In this document: positions 1 through 13,959 of the stretch, piece after piece
Layout: every line of letters starts with the position of its first letter
Position numbering within the stretch: the first letter of the stretch is position 1
Source of the DNA: Streblospio benedicti
Lineage: Eukaryota > Annelida > Polychaeta > Spionida > Spionidae
Assembly (NCBI GenBank): GCA_019095985.1
Contig: CM032666.1
Location: 38,136,572-38,200,571, forward strand
Direction of reading: 5' to 3'
Length of the DNA: 64,000 bases
The notes under the pieces: model-generated
Database searches by the model: none
What the model was told of the DNA's origin: nothing
What the model saw: only the letters and a program-made list of their open reading frames with translations
Position numbers and translations under genes: made by a program

Positions 1-110
1 GATTTTCAGGCCCCACAGCGCACAAGGGGGTATGAATAAATGAAATTGTATGGTATGCTTTTTAGAGCTCCACGCCCCCCCCTCCACCACCCCCTTCACA
101 CACACACACA

Positions 111-175
<65 letters not shown>

Positions 176-240
176 TCCGTGACTACATTTGTTTGAAATT
201 TTCAGCCCCACTCCCCTAAAAGAACTACGGGCCGCCCCTA
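1..240. repeat. CA/GC-rich simple repeat and dispersed repeat end
   Basis: Bases 97-172 are an (AC)n/(GCAC)n run. Bases 184-206 (ctacatttgtttgaaatttt and following) recur in reverse complement at about 17,543-17,565 beside a G-tract, so this is the end of a dispersed repeat. No gene is visible between 240 and 1175. Confidence 0.6.
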
Positions 241-744
241 TCTTTCTTTAGATAATTGGTCTAAGAGATATGTGAGAAAGAGAAGGTCATATGAGGGGTT
301 ATAAAGGGTCAAGAACTCCGACATCTCTAATTCTTTTGGCCTTCTTTTCCACATCTTTATTGGCCTTTTTTCCCATCCCACTTCCTTATAAACCCACCCG
401 TTATATATTTTATAGTTTTTTTCTTTCAGCTTTATTATATTGTAGCTGCTGTATTGTACATTAATATAAGTTCTTAATAGGCCTATGCACGGTGGACCAA
501 AAATACACATTATAAGTTTTTATGAAAAAAAAACACAAAAAAAAAGATGGTGATAATGATCATACTACTTAATGATCAAGGTCTAGACTAGAGGAAGTAA
601 CCCACCACTGAATACTATCTAAAAGTGGTCAATTAAGCATGAGTCCCCTCTTGTGGGCACGCACTGACACATACTATAATGACATGATTAACATCATTGG
701 CCTCCAAGCCATCATTTGCTAATTGTGGAACACACTCTGTTAGG

Positions 745-3700
745 CGTGATTATACTACGCGTTCTAACGAGGTATGTACATTGAGCTCTCAAAATGGAGT
801 CTACAATTTGAGTCATGTGCGGTAGATGTATCATGCACAGTTCAACTTGTTCTGCCCAACTTGACTGTCTTTGATAGGGGCTAAATTTGTCTCTTGTTGC
901 AGAATAAGGAGCACTATAGGTATCTACATGGGTTTAAAGTGGCACGAAACACGGCCGTTTTTGAGCTAATCTTCCCTGTATGAGTGACGTAACCATCGGA
1001 AATCCATATCTATGTACACAAGACATACATTTTTTATATTAGCATCATAATGAAAAGTGACACAGTTAAGTTTTGGCTTGAGTTAAAAATGGACGGCGCT
1101 CATTTTGGGACCCCATATATTTTATATCATATATTTTCATAAAGTTGATTTTAGCAATATTTTCCCTTTTCACAGCTTCAGACAACAGAGAAGAGAACGA
1201 AATCTTCAGTCCCTACAAGGCGTACAAATACCGGTCCCTGTACAAGGCGCCGTCCTACCCTGTCGACAGAAACACCAACTACGACTGGTCACTTAAGAAC
1301 TACTTGCGGACGAATTCCTACTCGTCCTCGTACCAGCACAGGAGACCACTGGTCAAATACAACTCCTACAGGTATGTAGTCAAATAAACACGTGTGTTTA
1401 GCTGCTTGAACCATGAAACTCATAAACATCATTATTAAATCAGATGATTTAAAGGCACACTTTTAATCTATTTTTGTGACTTTCTCACACTTTAATACTC
1501 CTGCTGAGGACAAGAAGATTCACCAACAGTAGTTTTAATGAACCATAGGTGACTTTTTATTTCATTTATATTTATCATTTATATATCATACAAAAAACTG
1601 GTGATGTTTTTGGTTTATATGCCAGTTTCAAACATAAATATATACTATTGTCACTAGACCGCACGTTACAGAGTCCTAATAGGTTATTATACAAGTGGGC
1701 GTGAGATATCAGATCCCGAGGATCAGATAATATCTCACTGAGTGTGGAATTTTGACATAGCGAGTGAGCATGTTTTTGGCTGAGCATTATCTTTAAAGTT
1801 CACACTCACTGAGATATTGGCTGATCTCTCACCCCAACTAGTATAATTACCTTTACTCTCAATCAGACATCTCTCAATCATCTTAGGTCTTGAACTTCGT
1901 AGCATCGACTATCAAATGTTTACACTCCGTCTCTCAGCCAATCAGAATGGAGTATTCTCACCAAACATCAGAGAGTTTACAATACGCTTCCCTGTTTCAG
2001 CCCTATGCAAGAGCCGTCGCTCAGTGACGTGGACGAGCAGCAGCGTGTGGACCTGCCGCCTGCAGACGACAACATGGAGGACAACTCCCTGCACGCGCTC
2101 ATACAGCCGCAGTGAGTGCTCCAGGAGGGTTATCCATGGGCCTCAGCATCATGGGAGGGGGGAGGGGGATACGATGCATAGGCAGATCCATGTTTTTGGA
2201 AAAAGGGGGGGCGCACCTGAGGAAAGGGGGGGCGCACTTAAGGGATTTCATGAAAAAGCCTATGAAAATGAAGTATTTTGGTGGGAAAAGGGTAGGGGGC
2301 GTGCGCCCCCGCGCCCCCCGCCCCCTGGATCTGCCTATGCAATGGGGACTATGGTTTACAAACACTATACCATACAGCATACAGTATATATGACTAGTGT
2401 GTATACGGTATGGTATAGTGTTTGTAAACCACAGTAGTAGTCCATTATTACCCCCTCCCATGATGCTGAGGCCCATAGGGTTATCATTGTCAAAGTTGTG
2501 TGATGGCTATAATTATATTTATGAACATGCGAGAGAGAGAGAGGAGTATAACTTTGGGACATTACAATGCAATGCATGGTACCACAACACTTCTGTGGTC
2601 ATCCTTTCTCTCAGGCGCATATATAATATGGAAAGTGAAACCAAGCAACATCATGTTATTATATGAAGAAAAAACAATTTCAAAAATAGAAAACCACATC
2701 CTGTAAATCAGTTCTTCAATGAGTAGAAGTTACAGGAGAAGGCAGGGAGGTGAAACTGATTATTTGTCTATTATCCACGCCTGTGGGATGACATAAAGGG
2801 CCGCTCTATATCATTGGACGTCGACGGAAATTCCATTTGTCATGGTCATTAAACACGCACACACTCACCAGCATTGGGCAATAATGACACCGGTCTATGA
2901 CAAGAGCTGATTTGGATTTAAAGGATGAGGCTAAGGTCCAGTGACTTTGGCCTTTTTAAATCTAATGATATGATAGCATTGACGTACACCTTGTTTTGTG
3001 CTATCGAAATCTAATGTTATAGTGATGTTGATTGGAAATGTCTGTTTATAGTGTGCACTGTTGTGAGTGTTTAAAGTATTTTTTAAATCAAGTTTTATTT
3101 ATCGGGTTGATATGGGAGCCATCTTGGATGCTGGGGTCCAAAAGAGGTTAATTATTTTTTACACTTGCCAAAATTGATTATCTAGAACGAAATAAAGCTG
3201 TATGTTAAAAATCATGCTTTTTGTGCGCCGAGTAACTATCATGGCTATTTTGGGGTGATAATTCCCTTCACTATTCATACCTCAATGAATAATGAATCAA
3301 ATTAAGTTTTATGTGCATAACTTACTACATACACTATATATAGTATATTAGTCTGCCTTTGTACTCAACTGTCAAATGCATTAATTTAGATCACATAAAA
3401 CTAACCACCAGGCGTCACTCAAGTATTTCATACTACGTTCTTAACGAGGTATGTACATTTATCAAACAGCCCGCCAAATTGAGCATGGTAGATGTATCAT
3501 AACAGTTCAACTTGTTCTGCCCAGACTGTCTTCATTAGTAGCTAAATCTATCCCTTGCCGTAACAAGTGAGCCACTTACCTCGCTGGCTATATATGGGCA
3601 TATATATATGAACATTTATCGTTTTTAACCACGAAATCATATCTGCCAAGACATACATTTTTATTGAAGCATCAAAAGACATGTTAAGTTTTTATTTTGA

Positions 3701-5847
3701 AGAAATGACAAGTGCCTATTTTAATATTTTATATCATATTGTTAAAGTTGATTATAGCAATATTTTCCCCTTTTCAATGGGTGACAAATATAATAGAAAC
3801 TGAAATCTTTAACCTTGCCAAGGTGCCAAATACTGGTCCCTGCAAGCCGTCCTACCTTGTCGATATAAACAACTCATGACTGTCACTTAACCATTTACTT
3901 AATTTGTCAAATACAACTCCTCACAGGTATGGGAAATGAAACATGTTTAGCTGCTTTTAAACCCGCGAAACACTCACATATTAAACCGTAATACTTTAAA
4001 GGCACACTTCTTTGAATCTATTTTTAAAGACTTTCTCTGTTTTAATACTCCCGGCCGAGGACAACATTGCCTTAATGAACCATAGGTGACTTTTTACTTC
4101 ATTTATATTTACCATTTATATATATCATAAAAAACTGTTGCCTTTGGCTTTCCATATGCCAGTTTAAACAATATATACTATAGTCCTAATAGGTTATTAT
4201 GCCTGAGCGGCCTCCTATGATCGTATTAACTCACCGAGTGTGGAATTTTAATACAAGCGAGTGGAGGTTTTTGGCTGAGTACATCTCAAAGCCCGCCAAT
4301 TACTGAGATATTGGCTGATCTCTCACCCATAATCACTTTACCTCAACGACATCTCTCTCAATCATCGAATATCAATCAGAATGAGTATTCAACAGGCCAT
4401 GAGTTCAAGATATATCCGAATATATGATAAATAGCAAAGAGATCAGACATCTCACTATAACTTCCTTAATAAAGTGAGCAGCTTTTTTTGCTTTGTTAAT
4501 ATTCCAAAAGTTCACACTCAATTTAGATATTACTGATCTCTCACCCCAACCAGTATATCACTCACTTTACTTCCCTGAACTGCATATCTCCCCGAATCCA
4601 TTCCAGAGAGTTTGCTCAGTGAGAGGATCACAACATGAGGAGTGCCCTTGGTGAGGCCTGGTCCATGGGCCCTCAAGAGGGGGTAGGTGCAATGCATAGC
4701 AGATCCTTGAGAAAAGTGGCCTCAAGGGATTTCGCTGAAAGCTCATAAAACAAAGCATTGGTGAAAGGTGCCCCTGCCCCTGGATCTGCCTATGTAATGG
4801 GATTATGGAAAGCCATAAAAAACACCATACCATACAGCATACAGTATATGACTGTGTATATAAGAAGTTTAGAAATGTAGTAGTCCATTATTGCCCTCCC
4901 ATGATGCTGAGGGTTGTCAAAGTTGTGTGATGGCTATAATTATATTTATGAACATGCGAGAGAGAGAGAGGAGTATAACTTTGGGACATTACAATGCAAT
5001 GCATGGTACCACAACACTTCTGTGGTCATCCTTTCTCTCAGGCGCATATATAATATGGAAAGTGAAACCAAGCAACATCATGTTATTATATGAAGAAAAA
5101 ACAATTTCAAAAATAGAAAACCACATCCTGTAAATCAGTTCTTCAATGAGTAGAAGTTACAGGAGAAGGCAGGGAGGTGAAACTGATTATTTGTCTATTA
5201 TCCACGCCTGTGGGATGACATAAAGGGCCGCTCTATATCATTGGACGTCGACGGAAATTCCATTTGTCATGGTCATTAAACACGCACACACTCACCAGCA
5301 TTGGGCAATAATGACACCGGTCTATGACAAGAGCTGATTTGGATTTAAAGGATGAGGCTAAGGTCCAGTGACTTTGGCCTTTTTAAATCTAATGATATGA
5401 TAGCATTGACGTACACCTTGTTTTGTGCTATCGAAATCTAATGTTATAGTGATGTTGATTGGAAATGTCTGTTTATAGTGTGCACTGTTGTGAGTGTTTA
5501 AAGTATTTTTTAAATCAAGTTTTATTTATCGGGTTGATATGGGAGCCATCTTGGATGCTGGGGTCCAAAAGAGGTTAATTATTTTTTACACTTGCCAAAA
5601 TTGATTATCTAGAACGAAATAAAGCTGTATGTTAAAAATCATGCTTTTGTGTGCCGAGTAACTATCGTGACTATTTTGGGTTGATAATTCCCTTCGCTAT
5701 TCATACCTCAATGAATAATGAATCAAATTAAGTTTTATGTGCATAACTTACTACATACACTATATAGTATATTAGTCTGCCTTTGTACTCAACTGTCAAA
5801 TGCATTAATTTAGATCACATAAAACTAACCACCAGACGTCACTCTCT
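745..5847. repeat. Tandem duplication, two units, unevenly decayed
   Basis: Unit A (about 745-3424) and unit B (about 3425-5847) are head-to-tail copies; both end in a run reading accaccag-g/a-cgtcactc. Unit A carries the first two exons of the cysteine-rich gene. In unit B those exons are recognisable (about 3790-3927 and 4600-4660) but riddled with short deletions and cannot code. From about 2490 in A and 4915 in B to the unit ends, the two are almost identical over about 920 bases. Confidence 0.85.
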
Positions 5848-8800
5848 GCCACACGTGTGGTGCCACTTTGACATACTTCCAGCTCTTGAAACACATATAA
5901 TTCTGCACCATGAATGACCCAACAACCTTACATTTCCCACCAGATCGTTATTAATATATAGGCATAGGGTTGACAATTTTTCTTTTTGAACTCCTTTGGC
6001 AGTAAACAGTGAAATTGTTTATGTAGTGGAATTACGCGAATTATATGTGGGCTACAAAGAACCTAGCACATTTTGTACACAGCCATCATTAGACAATTCG
6101 AGCTTGCATCGTTTGCTTCTGTTAATGTTGTTTCGATTTCACTTATAAAACTAGATCTAAAGTACTCGGAGAGCACAGCGTCGCTAGAAAAACGTTTACT
6201 CATGGGGCAATAAAGATTTTACTTTGCAATCAACGCACTAAAGCAGAAAAGAGTCTTATTTGATGTGTGATTCACCCTAAATCGATGTTCTTGGCATTGG
6301 ATTGCAGCTGCTTTCTAAACATAGCGATGAGTCGACATTGATATGGTGATGCTGTGCTCTCTGAGCACTTTTAATCCAATCTGCACACTTAAATGGGCAA
6401 AGTGAAGACAGTCCCAATTTGTATTGATATTGGTATTGGTATATAGGTTTTACTGTATGTATAAAAACTTAATTTCAGTATAAAAAAACAGCAACCCAGA
6501 AGATATTAATCGATGCATCTTGGAGGGAATCGGGTCGCACTTAATCTGCCATCTTTTATGACACTTTCTGCAGCAATCAGCCCAATAATTGAGGTTCACA
6601 CCGGGGGAAACAACAAGAAAACAGAGTCATAGACTGTGATTGGGGTGTACTGCAAAATACTAGAGATAGTCAACATTTGAGATAACCAACAACTATATTT
6701 TCATGATCTAATTGAAGAGCAATGACACTAGCCCATAGATAACAGAAAATCCGATGCAACCAAGCCCTACTGTATATAATTGAGTTTCACTTGGTGGAGG
6801 TCGGGAAAACACACAAGAAAACAAAGACACGGGTTGTGCTTTAGCGGTACACGTAGTAACGGGAGAAGCTTCAATCCATCACGTGTGTGACACGGGAGTA
6901 GTAGGAGGAGCGTCCTGATGTGTCATAACACGCGGGCGACAGATTGGTGCTAAAAATAACGCCGTCTGCGCCAGATGAGACGAGATTAAGGCTATCTGTT
7001 ACTGTTGACGTCCAGTTAAGCTGCTAAACGATCGGTTATTAACGGGGAGATGTGGAGGTGGGGGTTGTTTGGGGGGGGGCGTGAATGATCAATATAAGCT
7101 CAGATTTGCAGTGATTAGACGTTGGGTTGAGTCCACGATGTGTGAATGTGAAATAGTAGATATGAGGGTTTTTTTCCAATTCAGATGATAATTCACAGAA
7201 AATGCAAATTGTATCTGTTATAGGTACATATCACATAGTAATTAACCTACAGCAATTTGTGTTTCCTCGTATGTTAACAATGTCTCCTGAATTATAAAGA
7301 AAAAAATGACTCCAATCATCACATGTATGCTAAGTGTAACACTGCTTCTCAGTGAGACATAGAAGCAATTTCGTTCTATCACAATGTCTTTGTTGCTGTT
7401 CTAGTTTCAAATGCTTTCTAAACATATAATAACATTATTTTTGTAATTTTGCACTTTATTTTATTAGTTTGGAAAATATTTTCGATTCTCAAGAATCCTT
7501 TTCAATCATAAACTAAAAACCAAATGACATAGTAATAATCTACAGGTAATAAAGTACATTCAACAATACATTATTATAGGGATTACATGTAATATGTGGT
7601 TAAGGGTTAGGAATATTGCTACTGTAATTGATTGTTTATCATTATCCTGCCTATTGCTGGTTGGAAATGGTCAAGTCTGGAGTTCATTTGTATGTCTGAT
7701 TCCATGTTTATTATTTTCACTCCTTCTGCCACTTGTCTCTCTAAGGGTTTTTTATAGCTCTGAACAACATTGACGGTAAACTCTCCTGGTTGGTTGGGGT
7801 GGTGTTCAATTAGATGTTTTGAAAATGCATTGTGGCTATTTTGCAATGGTTGTTGGATTGATTTTAAGTGCTGTCTGCCTCTGAAGTATGTGCTGCGACT
7901 GGTTTCACCTATGTACATACTGGAAACGCCGTTCCTACTGCATATGCAGCATTGTCCCGTATATACCACATTTTCCTTTCTGCAATCTCCCTTCCCTCCA
8001 TTTATATGCACTATGCACTAAGCAATCACAAACCCACAGAAATGCAGTTTGATAATTCGCATTCCATACATGCCATGTGAAGTGAGAAATTACTTTGAAA
8101 TTAAGTGCGAAGTGAGAATCTTTCTCGAAATTTTAAGTGGGGAGTGGAAAAGTTCCAATAGAATTAACTTAGTGGGAAGTGTGTAAACATTTAAGTGGGG
8201 GATGGGAAATAGGCTGAAATTGAAGTACGAGAGTGAGAACAGGAACACCCCCACCCACCCACCCTGTATATCCCACCCCACCCCACCTCACACATCCAGA
8301 CGATCATATATATGAAGTCATCAACCTTTTACATCAAAATACACAGCCCCATGACAACACATCAAAAACATCCTGAACCATGGGCATTGTAATAACCAAT
8401 ACAAATACAAATGGACGAAACACAAAAACTGTCATCAAATCATCGGGTAAACAAGCTTTTGCACACGTGTTGGACATAATGGTATGTTGTTCCCGGAAAT
8501 ACATTACATTTGTCCACTTGCAATCTGTGGCATCCCCTGTCAGGAAGCCTAATGTCTCCATTCACCAGCACCATTAGAAGCCTATTTAATGGCATATTAG
8601 TTCACGCATTCTGTGCGGGTAATTATATACCCGATGTTTACTCATTTTGCAAAGTGTATGTACATACATGGAGGTGTCTCCTTGTGGGATAATGGAGTAT
8701 CTATCACTTTATCAGTGCCTATGTGGGTGTGAGTATAAAATGATGTGGATTGTTAGTAAAACAGCTTTTGTAAAGAAGACGCTTGATTTGTATATTAAAA

Positions 8801-11078
8801 TTATACTGCTATTTATTAGCGTATCGATTGCATGATACTGCGTCTATGTGTCTATCCTGGTGGCAATTAATGATAGTTATGAAATTCAAAATATAACACA
8901 GTAGTAAGTAGTATATGCACATCAAAATACACAGCCGACTAGAAATCGAGACTTCGTCTTACTTTTACATCAAAATACACAGCCCTGTGACAAAGAGATG
9001 AAACGAGAAGAAAGTTCAATGGAAAATGTGAAAACTCGCCTGCTCTAAATCAAATTAGTGCAGTATTTATTATACATTGGGGTCTTGTTCATGACAAACA
9101 GAATGCCACAAAATTGTTCCTAAAGTTTACCTATACTATCTTGCGTTTGCAAGTATAGCAACAATTTGTTTTTTCCATCCACATCTATTTCAAGTTTATC
9201 ATTCAATTCACGAGTTAATGAAAATAAGTCTTTTGGACGGTCTCAAAAGAGAGTTTATATCTTTATGGGCCTTTTCAGTGGTCTCTTTTATAAAGGTGTG
9301 ACAATTTCAGAAATTGATTGTCTTATGATAGGATTATTCTTTTTATACACGTGGTCTTAATTTGACGTTTTTTCTGCTGTACATGATATAGATCTACAGC
9401 TATCTACGTATGTGTGGTCGTATTTGTATCATCTGGCTTTTGGTAGCTAACCTCTGGTATTTGATTTTTAACGCATTTACTTGGTAATATTTCTTGTCAT
9501 CAGAAGTGAGTCTGTTGGGTTTGTTTTTATTTACACTCAGACACAAGTTACGGGAAAACGTTACGCAAATCTATAGATCTATAAATCTATTGATTCAGTG
9601 ACTGGGTGAAGGAAGTTGGACAGAGGACCATGGTGTTGAGGCAGAACAACAGCACCCCAATAAATGGCACACTGCTCTGTGGGACATACCACGAAAATCC
9701 AGGGACAGACTAACCCTCACCCAAAAACAAAGACAAATGACAATTTTCTAGTTGTACTCTTCCCTTTTCTGTAAACCCGCGTCTTCCCACGCCTCGTGCG
9801 GCCTAGTGTTGAATAGATACAGGTCAAACCAGTAGATGCTCAAGTTTCAAGACAACACCCACGTCTCTATCGCAAGTCTAGCCTCTTTTTTGAAGAGAGG
9901 TGGTCTCATTGAAGAGATGGTGCTGATTGGAGGTTCCCCTGTAGCTGCCTAGATGGCGACCACAGTCACCACACGCTGTCTACAGAGACATTGTGGACAG
10001 TTTGTATGCACCACCGCGCCATTGTAATAGCATGAAATATTTACCCGTAATTAGAAGCTCACTACAAGAGATCCGTCATTGTTACCAGCCCGTAATGTAC
10101 TTCCATTTGCTGTCTATTGAAACCTGATTCAGAGAAAGGAGAACGTGTAAACAACTAATAGGTTGAAGGAAAACGAAAGCCGCCATGTTTAATTACAGTA
10201 ATTGATTGCATGAAATTCTTCTTCTTTTTTAAATTTCGGTGTATTGATGTTTTGGTCGTAAAAATGCGGCTGGACAGAAAAAAAATGGAGAGGTAGGGAA
10301 ACGTAATGTTTATTCTTTTAAGTCATTCAAAAGCAAAACCATATCAACTTCTGCCTCTCTATATTTATATGTTTCATTTGCGTTTTTACTAATTCCTTCC
10401 TTCCCTACGGAATCTTCGCCGCATGGTTTAGGCTCAATATATATGTGGAGTAGTTGTGTTGATTTCAACGCAAATAAAATATGTGAAATCATTTTATTCT
10501 GATTCTGATGAAGGGAAATAGAAACGATGTAAGAGAATAAGCAATATATTGAGAAAGATTATTGGTGTGATCAGACATTCACGTATTGCAAGCATTCTCT
10601 TTTCTTGATACATGCCAGTCTCCCAACCATCCAAAGCCCCGGTCTAGTGCTCACGAATGTTCACCCTCGATTTGTATTTGCAGCGAATAGAACGATAAAT
10701 GAGAATTACAATAAAACAACACAATCGTTTTATTGTTTGCTTGGTCAATTGTTTGTTGTTCACTGGCTTACTGATTGGTTGTTTGCTTGGCTGCCTGTCT
10801 GGCTGCCTTTGTTGGTTAGTTGGCTGGCTGGCAAAAAAATATGTGACGTAGCGACAATGTGCCAGTAGGCAATGGCTAAAATCTTTAGACTAAATATTCT
10901 ACTTCAATATTCCATACTGTCTGACCATAGCTTAATGCCAATATTTTGTCCTTGTTTCAGGCCACCGACCTGTTCGAAAATGTACTGCGACGAGCTGCCC
11001 TGCTGTGATGGAATGTGCGTCGATGTCTTCGGTTCGAATCTCTGTCTTCTACTTCCCGGAAATTATGGTCGACGGTAG
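1176..11078 (+). CDS. Cysteine-rich secreted-type protein, last three exons (5' part outside window)
   Basis: I do not recognise this gene. Three exons join in phase: 1176-1375 (acceptor ttttcacag, donor AG|gtatgt), 2001-2112 (acceptor gtttcag, donor CA|gtgagt) and 10961-11078 (acceptor gtttcag, stop TAG). The first exon starts in phase 1, so an upstream exon, perhaps with a signal peptide, lies left of the window. The first exon is rich in Tyr, Ser, Lys and Arg; the second is acidic. The last exon ends with six cysteines spaced C-x4-C-x4-CC-x3-C-x8-C, the C-C-CC-C-C order of knottin-type peptides. The protein closes with Gly-Arg-Arg then stop, which resembles an amidation and dibasic processing signal. 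AATAAA follows the stop closely at about 11,087. Codons are GC-rich compared with the surrounding introns. A neuropeptide-like or toxin-like precursor is inference; some other small extracellular protein is equally possible. Confidence 0.55.
2179..2337. mobile_element. G-tract MITE with TAGGCAGATCCA inverted ends
   Basis: The element starts TAGGCAGATCCA and ends TGGATCTGCCTA, is flanked on both sides by TGCA (2175-2178 and 2338-2341), and carries long G and C runs inside. It is non-coding. Related copies or fragments lie at about 4688-4797 (unit B), 14,289-14,446, 19,501-19,990, 20,222, 21,200-22,225 (split by another insertion) and 54,877-55,045. Confidence 0.65.
7479..8011 (-). mobile_element. 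Penelope-like element fragment (GIY-YIG endonuclease part)
   Basis: The minus strand encodes about 130 residues with a GIY-YIG nuclease look: VVYTGQCCIC, then MYIGETSRS, an arginine-rich stretch with a His (RGRQHL), a conserved HLIEHHP, and a C-terminal motif of the type that closes Penelope-like endonucleases. This domain is fused behind the reverse transcriptase in many Penelope-like elements; no reverse transcriptase is seen here, so it is an old 3' fragment. Just after the stop (7479-7508, minus) is a GATTC-TTGA-GAATC hairpin followed by GAAA, reminiscent of the hammerhead motifs known from these elements. Confidence 0.7.
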
Positions 11079-11939
11079 CTCGTTCGAATAAAACTAGAGA
11101 CTATACTACAAATACAGGACTTTTACTGTTTGTGTAAATAAGTTGTGACAGCAAAATAGCTGTGACATCATGACGTTTCTGTTTGTTTTACTGTATTGAA
11201 GTACTACATTTGTGTGACGTAAGGAATTTTAGAGTGAGGTGCACAGTTCGTGGTTTAGTGTGTTTCGTCATGCTTTTCTGTGTTCCTTCTTGTTCACAAT
11301 TTCGAATTACAAATTATGCAATACTACAGTTCATTACTGCTTCACTCAATTCTTAGTGGTATTGTGGCTATAGTATCAAAAAAGAGGACCATATGATAAC
11401 AAAGACATTCTGCACATATTCATATGTACCTTTAAATACCTTTATGTCAGAGAACTTTATAAAGATTAGACATCCGGGTTAAATGTGGAAAAAAAACACC
11501 TAATACTATACTATTGTATACTATAATGTAATCACAAACAGACGTTTCAATCAGCATCTTCCCGTTACGTCACTCTAATCACGTGGCACTGAAAAAATAT
11601 GGCGGATGCTGTGTGAAATGATTGTTTGTAAGTTCAATGTAGTTTTAGTTTGGAGCTAGGTCGTGTCAGATGTGTTGATAGGACACATACAGAACTAGCT
11701 AAATGGAAATTAATCAACAATACAATTTTACATTGGCCTAAAAATGTATTTAGTTCCTTGTACAATGCATTTATATAGTACACTGTTATAGTGGATGTAA
11801 TTAAGCATTTTTGCTTCCATGTGTCAGGTTTTGAAGCGTTTTGGAAGTAAAAGAACCTTGCTTTCTTGTAAAATGTTCTTTACCAAGTTTGACCACAGTC
11901 AATAACCCTTTTGCGGTTAAAGTAGTCAATTGTACCACA

Positions 11940-12040
11940 ATTGCAGCCTAGGATGAGGTCTAAAATAAGCTCCCTTTTACCACAAGATACTGTAGTAAAT
12001 TTGAGCTCATTTTAAGCTTTATATTATCCTAGGCTGCAAT
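11940..12040. repeat. Small foldback repeat
   Basis: The ends are perfect inverted copies of 15 bases (attgcagcctaggat / atcctaggctgcaat), and the inner parts also pair imperfectly, so the 101-base stretch folds into one hairpin. A MITE or solo foldback is likely. Confidence 0.6.
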
Positions 12041-13959
12041 AGTGGGCTTCAATGACTTTCAACGTTATTGCTAGCATGGTCAACTTTTATACTATTGGTA
12101 TAGATATATATCTATGTAGATATGAAGTAGATTTTTGTCCCATTTTGTGCAGTGTGCAAAATAAAGGTAATAACAATTATTGTACTTTGCATATTTTACT
12201 AGTATTCGTTATGTATATTGTGTACTACTTTGTTCCACATGTTACTGGAATATTGTATATAGTGTGGAGGGCGCACTGGTGTCTATTTCCTAAAAATTAT
12301 AAAGTGTAATTCCTGCTGAACATTGTCTATTCAAGATATTACATTTACAATGCAAGCATACACGGTAAGATGAATTAAGATCAGTGCTTTGTATGTCAAA
12401 TAGATGAAACAGAACCATGACTACTTTGTTTGTTATTGTATTAATGTTTACTTGAGTAATTGTGGATTCAAAAACAACATCAACAGCACCAACAAAAACA
12501 ACAATAATAACGACGACAGCACAAATAAGATTTATAAAGTATTGGTTTCAAAAAAAAAATTTGATAATAACAAGAAAATAAAAACCATGTGATAATTTGT
12601 ATTAAAGTTTAAGAACTTCGACAACAGTTTCAATCCTGTTCCCCCAGCCGCCAACTAGCCCACATGAAATTAATTTAGTAGTCATGAAAGTGCAATCAAC
12701 ACATTTCAATGCTCATATTCTTTCTAAAATGAAAGGTGATATGTGTAGGTATGACGCTAAATATTCAATGTAATTGAAACTTTGGTTTGAAATCCTTCCA
12801 TATAGAATTATAATACATTGAAATATAGTATGTTTCTCGAGGTTGGAAATGATTTTTTTTATCTCTAGCCAAAAACCTACGCAAGGGTGGGTCATCTGAT
12901 ATTCAGTGAGGAGTCGCCTTGCTTTATGTTTGTCACTGTAAATTCCAATATTTGTAAATGAAATATGTAAATATAGCATGACGTTTGAAATTTAAGAGGA
13001 ATTATTTTTCAAATCCCATTTTTTCAAGTCTTGTAATTCTGACCATCCCCATGATATTCTAAATAATCAAAGTTTTTGAATTCAAAGAACCTATCAAAAT
13101 TACTTGCAATAGTGATTATTTCAAAACGACTTTCTGTTCGCCAAGTATGTGAATAGAATACTTTTGCATTAAAGCAAATTAGATATAAATGGTAATTGAA
13201 GCAAACTGCGCAATGTTATGTGCAAGAAATGCTCAATTACTCACACATTTTGCAATCATTTGTGTGTTTAACTGACAGCTCAAACTTTGAACAGGTGTTT
13301 ATAGTCAATATTCCAATATAAATAGAGTCATGGATTTTTATTCTATTGAGAACAGATTTAGTTTGACCACCAAGAAGCAATATTGCAATGGATAATTTAG
13401 GATTTGATAAGATACATGTTTCACATCCGGAAATTAAGTCGCCTTTGGCAAATATGAATGGGTTCCTGTCAAAGAAATGCAAACGATTTTTGTCTTCTGT
13501 GCGTAGCTGCGTAGCCAGACAAGACAGTAGCTCAGGTAGGATTATCTTTTTATGTATCATTTGAAGCTCCTATTTACGAATACTGAAATTACAGTATAAT
13601 TGATACGCATAGGATTATAAATGAGTTATTATTTGATATGTAATATAATTTGTTCTGTGTAACAATTTCGGAGCTCTTGTGTCTAGAACGTAACTGTAGT
13701 GTGAGACAAGCATTGTCGTCTGTTCTTTATATTACATATTAGTCATACAAATTCCTTATTGGACTTAATCCTTAGCCTACATTTCATAATAGTTCAATAT
13801 TAAGGAAACTTCTTATGCTCATTTCAACTACAATGTAATTTACTGAATATTGAGGTCATGTCTTTGCACTCAGTACTCAAGTAAATGTTGCCCACCCCAT
13901 TTTTATCTAGAGTGCCAAAGTATCTACACTGACTTATATAGTTGAAGATTACTAGCTTA

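Larger units (their letters stand above)
2113..10960 (+). other. Long intron of the cysteine-rich gene
   Basis: This 8.8 kb intron contains unit B of the tandem duplication, a G-tract MITE at 2179-2337 and a Penelope-like fragment at about 7479-8011. I see no other exon in it. The short phrase atcaaaatacacagcc recurs near 8333, 8921 and 8967. A run of imperfect AAGTG-GAAGTGAGAA-like words lies at 8078-8240. Confidence 0.6.

Noticed and set aside
13237-13560. 107-codon minus-strand open frame
   Set aside because: AT-rich, no homology, no splice or promoter support.
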